Positions 10,740-24,312 of a stretch of DNA of 64,000 bases are shown in pieces (within the stretch, counting starts at the first letter, position 1; each line of letters starts with the position of its first letter). Made by a program: the position numbers and the translations under genes. The notes beneath the pieces were generated by a model, which was not told the DNA's origin, searched no databases, and saw only the letters and a list, made by a program, of their open reading frames with translations. The stretch spans positions 58,907,048 to 58,971,047 of the forward strand of contig CM069447.1 in NCBI GenBank assembly GCA_035610835.1, read 5' to 3'. The stretch is from Ophiura sarsii. Lineage: Eukaryota > Echinodermata > Ophiuroidea > Amphilepidida > Ophiuridae.

Positions 10740-10930
10740 AATTAAAATGCTTATTAGAGGAAGAAATAGTTGATAATTGAGGTGACGACCGTTGACCTAC
10801 TTTTGCTGGTTCCAACAGACTAGTATTAAATACGTTTGACATTCAGTGAACAATGTAATAACCACATAATTACTTGGGGTTCTAGCACACGGCACAAGAC
10901 TAACTATTCTTTGTCGATTCGTGAGAACAC
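10740..10930 (+). repeat. Dispersed repeat Z, diverged copy
   Basis: It resembles 30180-30340 and 47165-47310: ATAATTGAGGTGA(C/T)(G/A)AC(C/T)GT, GACCTACTT, then a stretch ending in (G/A)ACATT. A GTTCCGCCTTGATT sequence just upstream (10715) recurs at 30080. The similarity is patchy but colinear. Confidence 0.5.
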
Positions 10931-11809
10931 AAAAACAAACAAGTAAGTATGTGTATCCTGCCCAGTACAATTGTCGTTGTACGTCGCTGTGTTGCCTATC
11001 GTAACAGTATTACGTATAATGAATCGCCGATGCGTACTCTTCAGATCATACGTACTAGTTTTGCAGCGCGACTTATGCCTGGACTTATGTAATGCTTTTC
11101 AAGTTTTCCCTATATACTGGCAAGGGGAACAAATTGTTGTGTTGACCTCAAGCGAAAACGTCTAGATGGGTCGGTTTGTAGGCCTTTTTTTCTCATACAA
11201 TTGTCTGATTTAAAAGTTAACTAATTGGCCACTTTTCACAAAAATCAAGCATTCAACATTTTAAGGGAATAAACCGAAGCTTTCAGATGAGAAATAAAGG
11301 CTAACAATTAAGCACAAACTTAAACGTATGTCAATCGAATCCCGTCCATAAATATCTAGTCCCAGGGCCCCGAAAACAACAGATCGACAACATAATATTA
11401 AGCTTAATTAAATGTATAGTGGAGATTCACTTGAAATGGGTTTATTTAGTCAACTCTGTGCATTTTGTTACTCTCATGTTTGCTAAAATTGTGATTTTCG
11501 CCGCGGATTTTCACTTCCGTGTTTGCCGGTTCACCATCTTTGAAAAATGTGGACACATTGTCAGCAAAAGATGGCGCCCTAACAATCAACCCGGAGCAAT
11601 TCGAGAATCATAAAGGTTGATTTGTCGGAGATTATTCCGGGTTTTTCGATGAAACATGTGGTTCATGAACAAATTTGGTGTAGCTTTGTAACGAAAATGT
11701 TCTTGGTTAAAGATTTGATGCCCAGAAAACATGTAAAATATTGAAATAATTGCAACAAAAAAGAAGAAACAAATTGCAAAAAACACAACACTTTTTGTTT
11801 AGACCTACT
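10931..11809. other. Stretch with no recognised feature
   Basis: Short open frames only (64 codons from 10971 and from 11419). No protein signature, inverted termini or RNA gene seen. Confidence 0.45.
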
Positions 11810-14800
11810 ACTGTGATTCGCTGCTCCGATTCCGTTGAATGCATCGATTTGGGGTTAAACAAGCCGTGTCGTTTATACATTTCAGTGATAGAGTGATAGT
11901 CGGTTCATCAATTTCGATATCATATTGATAAGCAGGTGTGTTTGCAACGCCAAGAAAGACCTTACGATGGACATACCGATGTGCTTCCAAATCAGAAACT
12001 TACCTCTAAGATCTGACGACTAGTGGTTCACTTATTTTCAATAAATATATAGCATACTTTTTAATGCAGCTTTTCTACAAACATACTAACATGACACCTA
12101 AGCCAGGCAAATTTATAAACCAGCCAAGTGTTTTTGTAAAAACAATAGTGTTAGATTGAATGCACTGGCAAATCACAATACACTTGGTTTAACTTTTATC
12201 TCAATCGAATGTTTTTTGACCATACATGTGACAGCTTGGATGGTATACAATGTACCAACGCTTCGAATTCATGGAACACTGAAGGATGTGTTCAAAAACT
12301 GTAGTCCTGCTAAATCTTTCCTTGGAATCAGGTAAAAGTACTTTACTAGGTATAGCTATTTTAAATGCCTCAGAAATGTTATTATACTTATAATTCTATA
12401 ACATTATCATGTATTCTATTAATGTTTACTGTATTGCGCCTGTTGTAACACATGTCATGTTTTCCGTTTACCTAACATGTTGATCCAGCTGGAAAAAATC
12501 CTATATCTAAAGCTGATTTTTAGTTAGGGGTTAGGTTGCAGTATATGTATCTAAACATTACAACACCCCGTAATGTACTTTGTACATCCAGCGTGTACAT
12601 AAATCGAATAATTCATGAAATAATCATATTGTATTACCTATCAATAAAAAGCTGAACACATTTACCTGAAGCACATGTTTCTGGAAAAATTACCTCATCC
12701 CGTAATGAACTTTTCGATTAACATATATATATATAATATATACTTTGTGTAGAATGCCGTAAGACCTCTGGCGTCTTGTTTTAGTCGTTTGCCAGATACT
12801 ATAACTAGTCGTCGACGTTAGAATAAATATTGGATAATTCATTGTGATCCTATTGATGACGGAGCGCCATTTGTTGTGTAATGGTTCCTATAACCCATCC
12901 ACTTCCCGTGAGCAAACTACGTCCCGCAGGTATTTACCACACATTTCACTAGGGATCAATGGGTCACCATGACAATGAAATAATCCCACCGAAATTGTAA
13001 ATACTCATTACATAGGTATATGAATATTACAGAATCACAGCTGTAATACATGTTTTATCTTGTCGTGGGTACTCTCGTTAGTATGTGAGGGGGTCCATTT
13101 GAACCAAAGCTAATTGTGTCGAGGACGAGATGGTGAATTTCAAATGTTGTTTACCATGAGATGTGCAAAGCAAGGTTAGACAAAAACAATAGCATAACCG
13201 GAAAAGTAGTTTACGTTACAACGCGAGACGCGAGCGAAACTACACCCAAATAATTGGTCCATAAAGTACTATATTGTTGAGAAAGTATTTGTCAACAACA
13301 TTTCAGAACAAAGTTGATTTGAATCACTGAATTCACCTTTAAACAGCAACTGCAATATTGAAATGTTACCGTCTACTTCAACTACACTTGTTGCGTGACC
13401 GGATCCAATATCAAGGGATTTTAACGTCGCAATTCTCCATTTTAATTTTAAATATTGTATACATATTATAGAAGTTTTTCTTATTTGGCGCATTTGGCGT
13501 CGGAAAGGGATTTACGTGACTGTAAACGAGGCTAGCGATGTTTTCGAGACAAGAGTGCTGTAGTTTTCAATGGGGTGAACTTCGCACTAATCATGAAAAA
13601 TTCTTCGTACTTCTGAACTGTTCAATAGTTTACCTTACTACATTCGTGGAATTAACTTAAATATATAAACTATTTATTCCCACTAGTTTGAAATTAAATG
13701 TTTGCTGGTTACCAAAACTACCGAGTAACATTTAGAAGTTCACAATATTCACATTGCCGTCAAGGAGATTGTAATATTTATCGGAGCGATATAATTGCTC
13801 CGAGCATGTTTAGTTAGATTATGTTTTTACGCGAGCCCTTTTCAACGGAAATGCTGCAAATTAAGAATTTTGTCTATTCATTCCTAATTGAGGGAAACAT
13901 TGATTAGACAAATGTTTATTTCTAAAGTCACATAAGGAAAACAATTGAATAGTAAAACTAATCAGATGTATTAAAATAGACAATCATATTGTCGGTAAAT
14001 AGTGGCAATGGCATTATAATTCCATCAGTTTATTCGACTGATGTTAATTCGATTGATTGTTTCAAAAGTCTTTTCAGACTACTCTGCAAAACAGTGATGT
14101 CATTTTAAGAGCAATTCATGGTATTTGTTGGTAGTTACTGTAGTTAGTAGTAGACGTATGTTTTATAGTTATAGCTTTTAAGTATCATTAAACGGTACAT
14201 CATAGATAGGTTAAACGGTACATCATAGATAGGTTAAACGGTACATCATAGATATAATACTATACTTTTTTGTTCTGAATACTTATCACACAAGGGATAC
14301 ATTGGTGTGGTTTTCACCAAGACTTAAAGCACGTTTGAATTTTATCCCTGTATGAGGTCCATGACCCCCCTCCTAGCTTGTATTAACCTTTTTTAGAGAA
14401 CAAATCCATTGAGAAACGTAACTTCGCTCTCAACTGTTACGGAAAATCACAGAATTGGACCCAACCTAAGTTTAAACACAAATGGTAATCGTTTATATAT
14501 GATTGTCAATCTCATGACACCATCAGTCTCGACACAAAAGTAGGCCAACAGTCCCCAGTCACCTCGGGGAGCTATTTTGCACCATTGCCCTCATGAACAG
14601 TAAATATTTGTATAATGTGTCATTACTACTTATGCCTATTGAATACACATTATCTACAGGAAGAGTAATTGAGGATTAACTGATACGTTCAATCTGCAGT
14701 ATTCCAATTACAGCTTTAGTTTGTTTGTCTTAGACAACCAAAATTGAGAGTCAGACAATGTAAAATATTCATAAGTCTCTTGGCAATCAACATACATTGC

Positions 14801-17390
14801 TAGCATCACTATCTATTGTATAACATTTTAAAGGTAGATGTTCCGATTTTCAACTTGAAGTTTTCTATTCTACATGAAAGGTCATCCTTAAAAAAGTCGT
14901 ATTCCAAAGTTTGAGTTGCATAGCTCTAATGGTTCTTATTTTAGACGCACAAGATGCTGTGAACTGTACCCATTGAGTAGTACACAAACTATATCGATGG
15001 TTAACCACCATTCGCGGTAATTCAACGTTATTTCATCGATTTCTCCGTAATTATACCGATTTAGGCCGTCAAATTTCAGTATGATGATGAGAAAAATACG
15101 AGCTTTCATATGATATGTAAATCTCCGTACGTTTGAAACAATTCTGTGTTACGAAAATGTGATCGGTCATCTACCTTTAAGAACTGACTTGAAACTTTAA
15201 AAAAAAATAGATTACCCGACGAAGAACGTGATATGTTTTCGAAAACAAATTGACACGATCTTAAGTTTAGCTGTCATTGATCTATACTGTTGTTTGATTA
15301 AGCTTGGTGATACGGTGTGCATCACATATTTGCCTGTGTATAAACACGCAAAGTGTCGATGGAAAGGGCAACGATTGGGAAGTATAATTAACTCTAACGA
15401 AAACACCGTAAGCATAACATCGTATCAACTCATATCAATGATGATAATAATGTTTTTTTCGGCGCCACGACAGCGATGTACCACTGTTGTACCAAGAATG
15501 TGTGTCATCAATTCATTTGTAGAAAATATCAGTAAAAATAACAGTATGCCTAATATACTCCATGTACATTCTCAATCCGCGAATCATTTGTTTAATGCTT
15601 GTGGGTTTTCTTCTACACATAGTGCGTTCCAAACGCCACAAATCATTTGCGCCACGCCACGGGTGTGTAACCGCCACGGGGCTGTTAGAATTTACGCAAT
15701 TAATATGATGACCTAAATATGGTACTGTATTAATTGTATTTGGATTACATAACACCAGATAATTTACCACGTGATCGGTACAGTGAAGGTGCAGTAAGTT
15801 GTATAATATTGTCGTGGTTTTTCTAAAAGAACCTTAAAGTAGCTCACAGTGGTGCCTTAATTATGCGCCATGTTTCGAATTGTTTAGTATTTTAACCAGC
15901 TATTTATAAAGAGATTTTTTGTCAGTATATACCGTGTATTCTACAAATAAACTGTGAAGTGGATCGACGGGTTTAAATTATGGGGGATATTCATTATTTC
16001 ATTCACATGTAATTTCCTGCTTGGAAAGCAGGGCAGGTCTCTGAAGCATATTACCCTCAATTAAAGAAAGCATAAATGAATAATGAAGTAACAGGTAAAT
16101 TATCAGTAAAGTGTTCGCAGGCGTAAAAACGAAGACTACAACACCTACTCAGCGTATATGGGTTGATAAATGTCTATCCAATGTTGAAGAGCTTTTATAC
16201 ATCGGAAATAAGATCTAATGTTTCAATGTCTCCATTGTTTCTGTTATTGCATGTTGTATAGTTGAATTGATGAGTGATGTACTGTTACATTCACTTATGT
16301 TGTAACAATCTGTACTATAATGAGTCATTGTCAGAGTTTCGATTGCAATGGAATGACTAAGGTTAATAATCAAAATGGAGTAAGACCCTGATATTATAAC
16401 AACTTTATCGAGTTTCTAAGTTATTGTTCGGAGAACAACATATTCAACGGGCATATCGTATGTTAGAGTTGTTGTATTTCCGTATGTTCTCAAGATAATA
16501 TTCAAAAGTTGTCAAAATAGCATGCTAAACATATACCTGATCATCAATGTGTATCCATGTATATGTCCCTATTGTCTGATAAACAACCTGCTATATATTC
16601 ATACATTACTAACGCGATGTGTATAGCAGACATTGATCGATGTCACTTTTTGTTTTACAGCTGCGCTTTTAGATAAATTCGGATTTCCCTAATTAATAAC
16701 AAGAGGAAACGCACACAGCACTGATGAACATAACAAATATCAAACCGACTAAGCCCATACCTAAACGGCGACACAGTAGCAGTTTACCATTTACAAAGCT
16801 GTCCCGTTTGTCTAGTTTTGGTATGTTAAGAAATAACATTGGCCATCAAATAGGGTTTTATACATGCGGAATAGATTAACCACGACGGATCGAGGTAATG
16901 AAATCGTACTGAGTGATGATAAAAAATCCATGTCTGCCGATAGCGTGGTACCAGTGGATAAAGTGTCGATAAGCATAATCTTAATTTATAACCCATGTTT
17001 TTAAATAACAGTGGGGTAATGATATAAGGGCGGAAGCGATTGAGAATAAGAACACTAATCTAAACATTAGCAAGGATAATTACCGATCCGTTAACTGGGA
17101 TATGTTTGCTAGGAAGCCCGAGATTAGGGAAATCAACATTAAGTGCCATAATTTGAATGAGGACAAAGACAATTATGATAAATGCAACGTTAGCAACTAT
17201 GTCTAAATGTATTTATTAGAGCAAGATGTATTGTATGTCGGTTTTGGTGCTTTCCCTACCAGGAAACGAAAACTCTATCTGCCAAGTAATGGGTTGATTG
17301 ATTCCAAGATAATAGTGTAATTAATGTAATTGAAGTATACGATTTTAGGAGATTACGCTTCCGTATTCATTAAAAAAATATTGTGCAAAT
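11810..17390 (+). repeat. Tandem unit A (about 5.6 kb, noncoding)
   Basis: This is the first of three diverged, same-orientation copies. Anchors shared with B and C include GACAGCTTGGATGGT(A/G)TACA (12230, 18202, 23191) and GAAGAACGTGATATG (15221, 21543, 26487). A and C, but not B, also share a right part beginning GTCGTGGTTTTTCTAAAAG (15803 and 28228) that runs to about 17390 and 29770. A 162-codon plus frame at 15228-15716 is not preserved in the other copies and is probably fortuitous. No known domain lies anywhere in the unit. Confidence 0.8.
14188..14255 (+). repeat. 23-bp tandem repeat, three units, only in unit A
   Basis: Three copies of TTAAACGGTACATCATAGAT plus AGG at 14188, 14211 and 14234. 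Units B and C have a single corresponding copy (about 20784 and 25852), so this is a local expansion in A. Confidence 0.85.
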
Positions 17391-17766
17391 TGAATGAGAC
17401 CTCAAATATTCTATAACTCCTCACCAAAGTCAAACAGTGTTAACCCTCGTCCTACTGAGCCTTTTTGTAACACGGTTTACCCCCCCCAACGGGGCCCCTC
17501 CCCCGCCCCCCTCATAATCAGACCGAAGCAGAGATCAGAGTGATGCTTATTTAGGTACCATGGTTTTTATAGCTGGTATTTATAGGTAGTTACATAGCAA
17601 AACGGTACAAACTACCCAAAGCATGACGTTATAAACATGGCCGACCTCAAAACGCCGTTGTAAAGTGAAATAATAATTAAGTTACAATTAAATTGCACCA
17701 GGTGATTTTTTGTTGGGATTATAAGAGAGTGACATGGTGTTTTTAACATAAACATACACACTGTCT
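17391..17766. other. Spacer between units A and B with a C-rich patch
   Basis: No gene seen. At 17478-17512 the plus strand is strongly C-rich (a run of eight C, then CCCCTCCCCCGCCCCCC), which stands out in this AT-rich background. Confidence 0.6.
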
Positions 17767-19871
17767 ATTAGTTGACGACACTGTGTATGCAAGCACGTCT
17801 GGTCTGTGTATATAAAAAAGGAAAATAGGTAATTCGCTTCTCCTATTCAGTTTAATGCATCAATTCGGGGGTTAAACTAGCCGTGTCGTTTTTACATTTC
17901 AGTGATAGAGTAATAGTCGGTTCCTCAATTTCGATAAGCACGTGTGTTTGCAACGCCAAGAAAGACCTTACGATGGAAATACCGATGGGCTTGTAAATCA
18001 AAAACTTACCCTAAGAACTGACGACCAGTTGGTTCTCTTACACTTTTTAAAGCAGGTTTCTACTAACATACTAACATGACACCTAACCTAGGCAAGGCAA
18101 GTAGTGAGTTAAAATAATAGTGTAAGATTGAATGCATTGACAAATCACAATACACTTGGTTTAACTTTGATCTCAATCGAATGTATTAAGACCATACATG
18201 TGACAGCTTGGATGGTGTACAATGTACCAACGCTTCGAATTCATGGAACACTGAAGGATGTGTTCAAAAACGGTAGTCCTGCTAACATTTTCCTTGGAAC
18301 CAGGTAGAAGTACTTTTACTAGGTATAGCTATTTTAAATGCAGCTGGTTTAATGCCTATTATAGTTCTCTACTTTTAGCATGTATTCTATTAATGTTTAT
18401 TGTATTTTGCCTGTTGTACCACATGTCATGTTTTCCGCTTACTTAACGTGTTGATCCAGCTGGAAAAAAATCCTATATAAAGTTATATATTTAGTTAGGG
18501 GTTAGGTTGAAGTCTATGTTTCTGAACATTTAAATAATGTACTTTTGAATCATTCAGCGTGTACATAACTCGAATAATTCATAAAATGATGATATTGTAT
18601 TACATTATACATATCAATGACATAATCATATTGTATTACATATCAATGAAAAGCTGAACACATTTACCTAAAGCACATGTTTCTGGATATTACCTCATCC
18701 CGTAATGGACTTTTCGATTAACCTATATATACATAAATATATATAATTTGTGTAGAATGCCGTAAGACCTCTAGCGTCTTGTTTTAGTCGTTTGCCAGAT
18801 ACTATAACTAGTCGTCGACGTTAGAATAAATATTGGATAATTCATTGTGACTATTGATGACGGAGCGCCATTTGTTGTGTAATGGCTCCTATATAACCCA
18901 TCCCCTTCCCGTGAGCAAACTACGTCCCGTTGGTGTTTACCACACATTTTACTAGGGATCAATGGGGTCACCATGACAATGAGATAATCCCGCCGAAATT
19001 GTAAATACTCATTACATATAGGTATATGAATATACCTATATCAGAATCACAGCTGTAATAACGTGTTTTATTTTGTCGTGGGTACTCTCGTTAGAGTGTG
19101 AGGGTTTTATTTGAACCAAAGCTAATTGTGTCGAGAACGAGATGTTGGATTTTAAATGTTGTGTTACCATGAGATGTGCAAAGCAAGGTTGGAAAATACA
19201 ATATCATATCCGGAAAAGTAGTTTACGTTAGCAGCGAGACGCGAACGAAACTACACCCAAATAGTTGGTCCATAAAGTACTATATTGTTGAGAAAGAATT
19301 TGTCAACAACATTTCAGAACAGAATTGATTCGAATAATTGAATTCACCTTTAAACTACAACTGCAATATTGAAATGTTACCGTCAAGGAATCTTAACGTC
19401 GCAATACTCCATTTAATGAAATATTGTATATTATAGACGTTATTCTTAGTTGGCGTATTTGGTGTCGAAAAGGGGTTTACGTGACTGTAAACGAGGCTAG
19501 CGATGTACTCGAGACAAGAGTGCTGTAGTTTTCAATGGGGTGAACTTCGCACTAATCATAAAAATTCTTCGTACTTCTGAATTGTTCAATATTTGACCTT
19601 ACTACATTCGTGGAATTAACTTAAACATTATAAACTATTTATTCCCACTTTTTTGAAATTAAATGTTTGCTGGTAACCAAAACTACCGAGGAGAATTTAG
19701 AAGTTCACAATTCATTCACGTTGCCGTCAAGGAGTTTGTATTATTTACCGGAGCGATATAATTGCTCTGAGCATGCTCAGTTGGATCATGGTTTGACACG
19801 AGCCCTCTTCGACGGAAATACCGCCAATTAAGAATATCGTCTATTCTTTCCGAGGGAAACATTCATTAGAC

Positions 19872-20493
19872 CAGGCCTTCTCAATTAGATTTTGTGAAGC
19901 ACCACTTTTGAGATGTTAGTGATCTAGAAGCGCCACTATTCCTGCGAGTGTAGCGAGCTGAGCGAATAATGGGTGGGGTTACAAATGTAATGATAATCAA
20001 TAGCAGTGGCGTAACTAGATTTTTTCATTGGGGGGGGTGGGCAAGAAGGGGCAGCGACTTGAAATGGGGGGCTCGTAAGATGGTATGAGTGAAGAGATGC
20101 GCGCGTAGCGCGCACAATTTTTCGACTTTACATCCATATGTGTACTTGTGACCATCATAATTCCATGATTCCTTTCGTCAAATGAACCGACAGTGCCAAT
20201 CTCAACCGACACGATGTCATTATTGGGGGGATTACGCCACTGATCAATAGACCTACAACTAATAATCATGACTTATCCCACTGCAGTTAGTGGCTGAAGT
20301 GGCTCTTCATGCTTCTTGCGATCTGGTTGATCTGGAAGTTGGGATATATTTCTTCTTTTTTATTTTTATTTTAATTTATTTTTAAATTTAAATTTGTTTT
20401 AATTTTTTTTTTCTCCATGCGTCCCTCCGCGCGCCACTCGGACTAATGCAATGCGCCACAAGTGGCGCGCGCGCCACCATTTGAGAAGGCCTG
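19872..20493. mobile_element. Non-autonomous hAT-like transposon, 8-bp TSD
   Basis: It is flanked by CATTAGAC at 19864-19871 and 20494-20501. The ends are perfect inverted repeats: CAGGCCTTCTCAA on the left and TTGAGAAGGCCTG on the right. An 8-bp duplication and CAG...CTG termini fit the hAT superfamily. The matching site in unit A (13898-13910, reading GATTAGACAAATG) is empty, so the insertion happened after the copies separated. The 622-bp interior has no transposase and includes GCGCGC palindromes (20100 and 20464) and a second nested insertion. Confidence 0.88.
20004..20242. mobile_element. Second hAT-like element nested in the first, 8-bp TSD
   Basis: It is flanked by ATCAATAG at 19996-20003 and 20243-20250. 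Its termini are CAGTGGCGTAA and, inverted, TTACGCCACTG. The 239-bp length and lack of coding capacity make it a MITE-sized element. Its nesting gives a relative age: it is younger than the enclosing element. Confidence 0.85.
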
Positions 20494-22055
20494 CATTAGA
20501 CGAATGGTCATTTCTTAATAAGGACATAAGGAAAACAATTGAACAGTAAAAACTAATCCTGATTCATTAAAAAGACAATCATATTGTCGGTAAATAGTGG
20601 CAATGGCATTATAAGTCCATTTGTTTATTTGACTGATGTTAATTCGATTGATTGTTTTAAAATTCTTTTCAGACTACTCTGCAAAACAGTGATGTCATTT
20701 TAAGAGCAATTAATGTTATTGTTGGTAGTTAGTGTAGTTAGTAGTAGACGTATGTTTTATAGTTATAGCTTAACAAGTATCATTACACGGTACATCATAG
20801 ATAGGTTAAACTATACTTTTTGTTCCCAATCCTTATCACACAAGGAATACATTGATGCGGTTTTCACCAAGACTTGAAGCACGTTTGAGTTTTATCCCTG
20901 TATGAGGTCCATGACCCATCATGGCTTGTATTATCCTTTTTAGAGAACAGATCCATTGAGAAACGTAACTTTGCTCTCAACGGTGACGGAATCACAGATT
21001 TGACCCAACTTATAAGTTTAAACACAGTCAATGGTAATCGTTTATATATGATTGTCAATCTCATGACACCATCAGTCTCGAGAGAAAAAAAATAGGCCAA
21101 CAGTCTCCAGTCACCTCGATGAGCTTTTTTGCACCTTTGCCCTCATGAACAGTAAATATTTGTATAATGTGTCATTGCTACACTGCCCCACCACGACAGA
21201 AGGAAGTATGGGACAATTTGAATTTGTTGATATATGATGAAATAACTATGTTAGTGGAGTTTTCATATTTTTTCAAACAATTAATTACATTAGTTTTAAC
21301 ACTAATGCCTATTGAATACACATTATCTATAGGAAGAGTAATTAAGGATTAACTGATACGTTCAATCTGCAGTATTCCAAATAAAGCTTTAGTTTGTTTG
21401 TCTTAGACAACCAAAATTGAGAGTCAGACAATGTAAAATATTCATAAGTCTTTTTGCGATCAACATACATTGCTAGCATCAGTACGTTTTGTATAACATT
21501 GTAAGAACTGACTTGAAACTTAAATCTAAACAGATTACCCGACGAAGAACGTGATATGTTTTCGAAAACAAATTGACACGATCTTAAGTTTAGCTGTCAT
21601 TGATCTATACTGTTGTTTGATTAAGCTTGGTGATACGGTGTGCATCACATATTTGCCTGTGTATAAACTCTAACGAAAACACCGTAAGCATAACATTGTA
21701 TCAACTCATATCAATGATGATAATAATGTTTTTTTCGGCGCCACGACAGCGATGTACCACTGTTGATGTTTTCCCGCACGTCTATGTTGATACGTGAAGA
21801 GGAAAAACGTGCCATATATAGTTGTATTGTTTGCTGAAATTAATCAACTAGGACGGATCGAGGTTATGAGATCGTATTTAATAGTAAAGAATGGTTATTT
21901 GACTACTGATAACATGGTTCCAGTGGGTTAATAATGGAATAAAATATCGATATATTATCCATGGTCTTAGTGGGAAAGAAATATTTAAGAAAGGACCAAT
22001 AATTTATCAAATAACAACCTCATTATGAAATATAACACGTACAATGATATATCAT

Positions 22056-22057
<2 letters not shown>

Positions 22058-22087
<30 letters not shown>

Positions 22088-22235
22088 CGTGTTTATATAG
22101 CGCCTTACAAATAACACAAAGCGCTTTACATGAACAATATCACAAAATACCAAAAATACATGATAAGAATGCAGACTAAAACCATTAAAAAGATAATTAA
22201 AAAGCACATGACAATGAGCAAGAAAGCAGTAATCA
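22058..22235 (-). mobile_element. LINE 3' tail fragment with (ATT)n, inserted in unit B
   Basis: An (AAT)n run is followed by ACCGTGTTTATATAGCGCC and AAAGCGCTTTACATG; read on the minus strand this is a CR1/L2-like 3' end closing in (ATT)n. Unit C lacks it at the matching place (27040-27055, ATCATTATTATCAGGATCAT), so it is a copy-specific insertion of about 180 bp. It could equally be the tail of a SINE that borrowed the LINE end. Confidence 0.75.
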
Positions 22236-23356
22236 GGATCAGGATCATGGCATGGTATATCCATTAAGAATCTGCTTATCAAGAATCTTTTCTTTTTTTT
22301 CAAATTCAAAATAGTATGTGTATCATCAATTCATTTGTAGAAAATGTCAGTAAAAATAACAGTATGCCTAATTTACTCCATGTAAATCGGCCCGGACTGA
22401 ATTATGTTATGTATTTCAAAAAAGGTAATTTTGGTCAAACTCTGAATTTACCATTTTTTCAACAAAAAAGTGCATATTTTTCTGTCAGAAACGTCTGATT
22501 TTTTAAGTAAAATTTCCTTAGAAAGCAAAATGTATGTAGATGTTCAAATCATAAGCAATTTGACCGATGACAATGGTATTTATGACTAAATAATTGCACC
22601 TTTCCCGGTATAAATCATTCTGGTATATCCTGTACTATTGAGATATTGTTGGAGATTTTAAGTATCTTAAAGTGGAAACTCCCCCTCTACCATGCACCCG
22701 GTCAATTAGTTGACGACACTGTGTATGCAAGCACGTCTGGTCTGTGTATATAGAAAAAGAAAATAAGTGATTCGCTGCTCCGATTCAGTGTAATGCATCG
22801 ATTCGGGGGTTAAACAGTTAAACAAGCCGTCTCGTTTATACATTTTAGTGATAGAGTAATAGTCGGTTCCTCAATTTCGATAAGCACGTATGTTTGCAAC
22901 GCCAAGAAATACCTTACGATGGAAATACCGATGTGTTTCTAAATCAGAAACAACTTACCCCTAAGAACTGACAACCAGTTGGTTATCTTATTTTCAATAA
23001 ATATATGAAATACTTTTTTAATGCAGGTTTTCTACTAACATACTAACATGACACCTAACCTAAGCCAGGCAAATGTATACACCAGCCAAGTGGTGAGTTA
23101 AAATAATAGTGTTATATTGAATGCATTGACAAATCACAATACACTTGGTTTAACTTTTATCTCAATCGAATATTTTAAGACCAAACATGTGACAGCTTGG
23201 ATGGTGTACAATGTACCAACGCTTCGAATTCATGGAACACTGAAGGATGTGTTCAAAAACGGTAGTGCTGCTAAAAGTGTCCTTGGAATCAGGTAGAAGT
23301 ACTTTACTAGGTATAGCTATTTTAAATGCCTCAGAAATGTTATTATACTTATAATT

Positions 23357-24312
23357 CTCTAATTATTTATTATTATTATAGAGCATTTATAAGGCGCTTT
23401 TCCAAAAAAGATCAAAGCGCCGTACACAATACAAATAACAACATTATAAAATATTAAAAAGATACAATCAAAGTATATACACAGTTAAAGTATTATAAAA
23501 ATACAACAAGTATATAGAATACAAATACCAAGAATATAGATACATTAATATAAAAATGGGCAATAATAGAGCCAATAGGCCATGTAAAGTGATGAAAAAC
23601 AAATTACTCTGATGGAAACAGGTGAGTTTTTAGCATCTTTTTAAAAGTATGAACGCTACAGGCATTGCGAATAAAAATGGGGAGGTCATTCCATAGCTTA
23701 GGGCCTAAGTGCGAAAATGCTGTTTTGCCTATTGCACGTTTGTTAGCATTAACAACGAGACGAGTTGTGTCCTTAGAAGACCTAAGACCAGCGCGAGCAC
23801 ATTGATAAAAAGACACAACATCAGACAAATATGAGGGGCCTAATAAATTTACACAGTTGTACACATGCAGTAAGATCTTGAAGTAGTGGCGCGGCGCTGG
23901 TTCGTCTGTTAACACAGAAAATAAGACGCGCAGCACGATTTTGAAGTATTTGCAGGCGCTTGACATTAGAATTTGAAATACCACCTAAAAGAGAATTACC
24001 GTAGTCCAGCCTAGAAAGGACCAAAGACCTCACTACATGTGCACATGTATTATGATCCATAAAACGACGAATACGAGCAATATTTCTGAGATGAAAATTA
24101 ATAGTACGACACATAGAATTAACCTGTAAATCCATTTTCATATGGGGATCAAATGTAACACCTAAGTTCTTAATTGACGAGGAGGAATCAATCTCAGATC
24201 CACCGATCCTTAAACCAACACCAGAGACCAGATGGAGTTGTCTTGGAGAAGAAATTAGGAAAAACTCAGTTTTTGTGTCATTTAACCTCATTATTCTAAC
24301 GTCGACGACTAG
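23357..24312 (-). pseudogene. CR1/L2-like LINE reverse transcriptase fragment, frameshifted
   Basis: The minus strand reads, in one frame (to about 23900), NDTKTEFFLISSPRQL, IKNLGVTFDPHMKM, INFHLRNIARIRRF, VVRSLVLSRLDYGNSLL and LQILQNRAARLIF, then in another frame (to 23604) FKILLHVYNCVNLLGPSYLSD, LGPKLWNDLPIFIR and FKKMLKTHLF. These are the thumb and C-terminal parts of a CR1/L2-type reverse transcriptase. A small deletion around 23880 removes the usual HWLP segment and shifts the frame. The YADD core is absent. The 3' end is an (ATT)n-like tail followed by GAGCATTTATAAGGCGC on the plus strand. Units A and B lack this insertion (A reads straight through at about 12395). Confidence 0.9.

Larger units (their letters stand above)
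17767..22400 (+). repeat. Tandem unit B (about 4.6 kb, right part missing)
   Basis: It begins ATTAGTTGACGACACTGTGT, the same start as unit C at 22704. It follows A in order through the anchors near 18202 and 21543, then ends after AACAGTATGCCTAATTTACT near 22380. It lacks the roughly 1.6 kb right part found in A and C. It also lacks about 36 bp from the short minus-strand frame conserved between A and C. Copy-specific insertions are the hAT-like elements at 19872-20493 and a LINE tail at 22058-22235. Confidence 0.8.

Noticed and set aside
15228..15716. 162-codon plus-strand frame in unit A
   Set aside because: The equivalent frames in units B and C are broken or diverge in frame, and no domain is visible.
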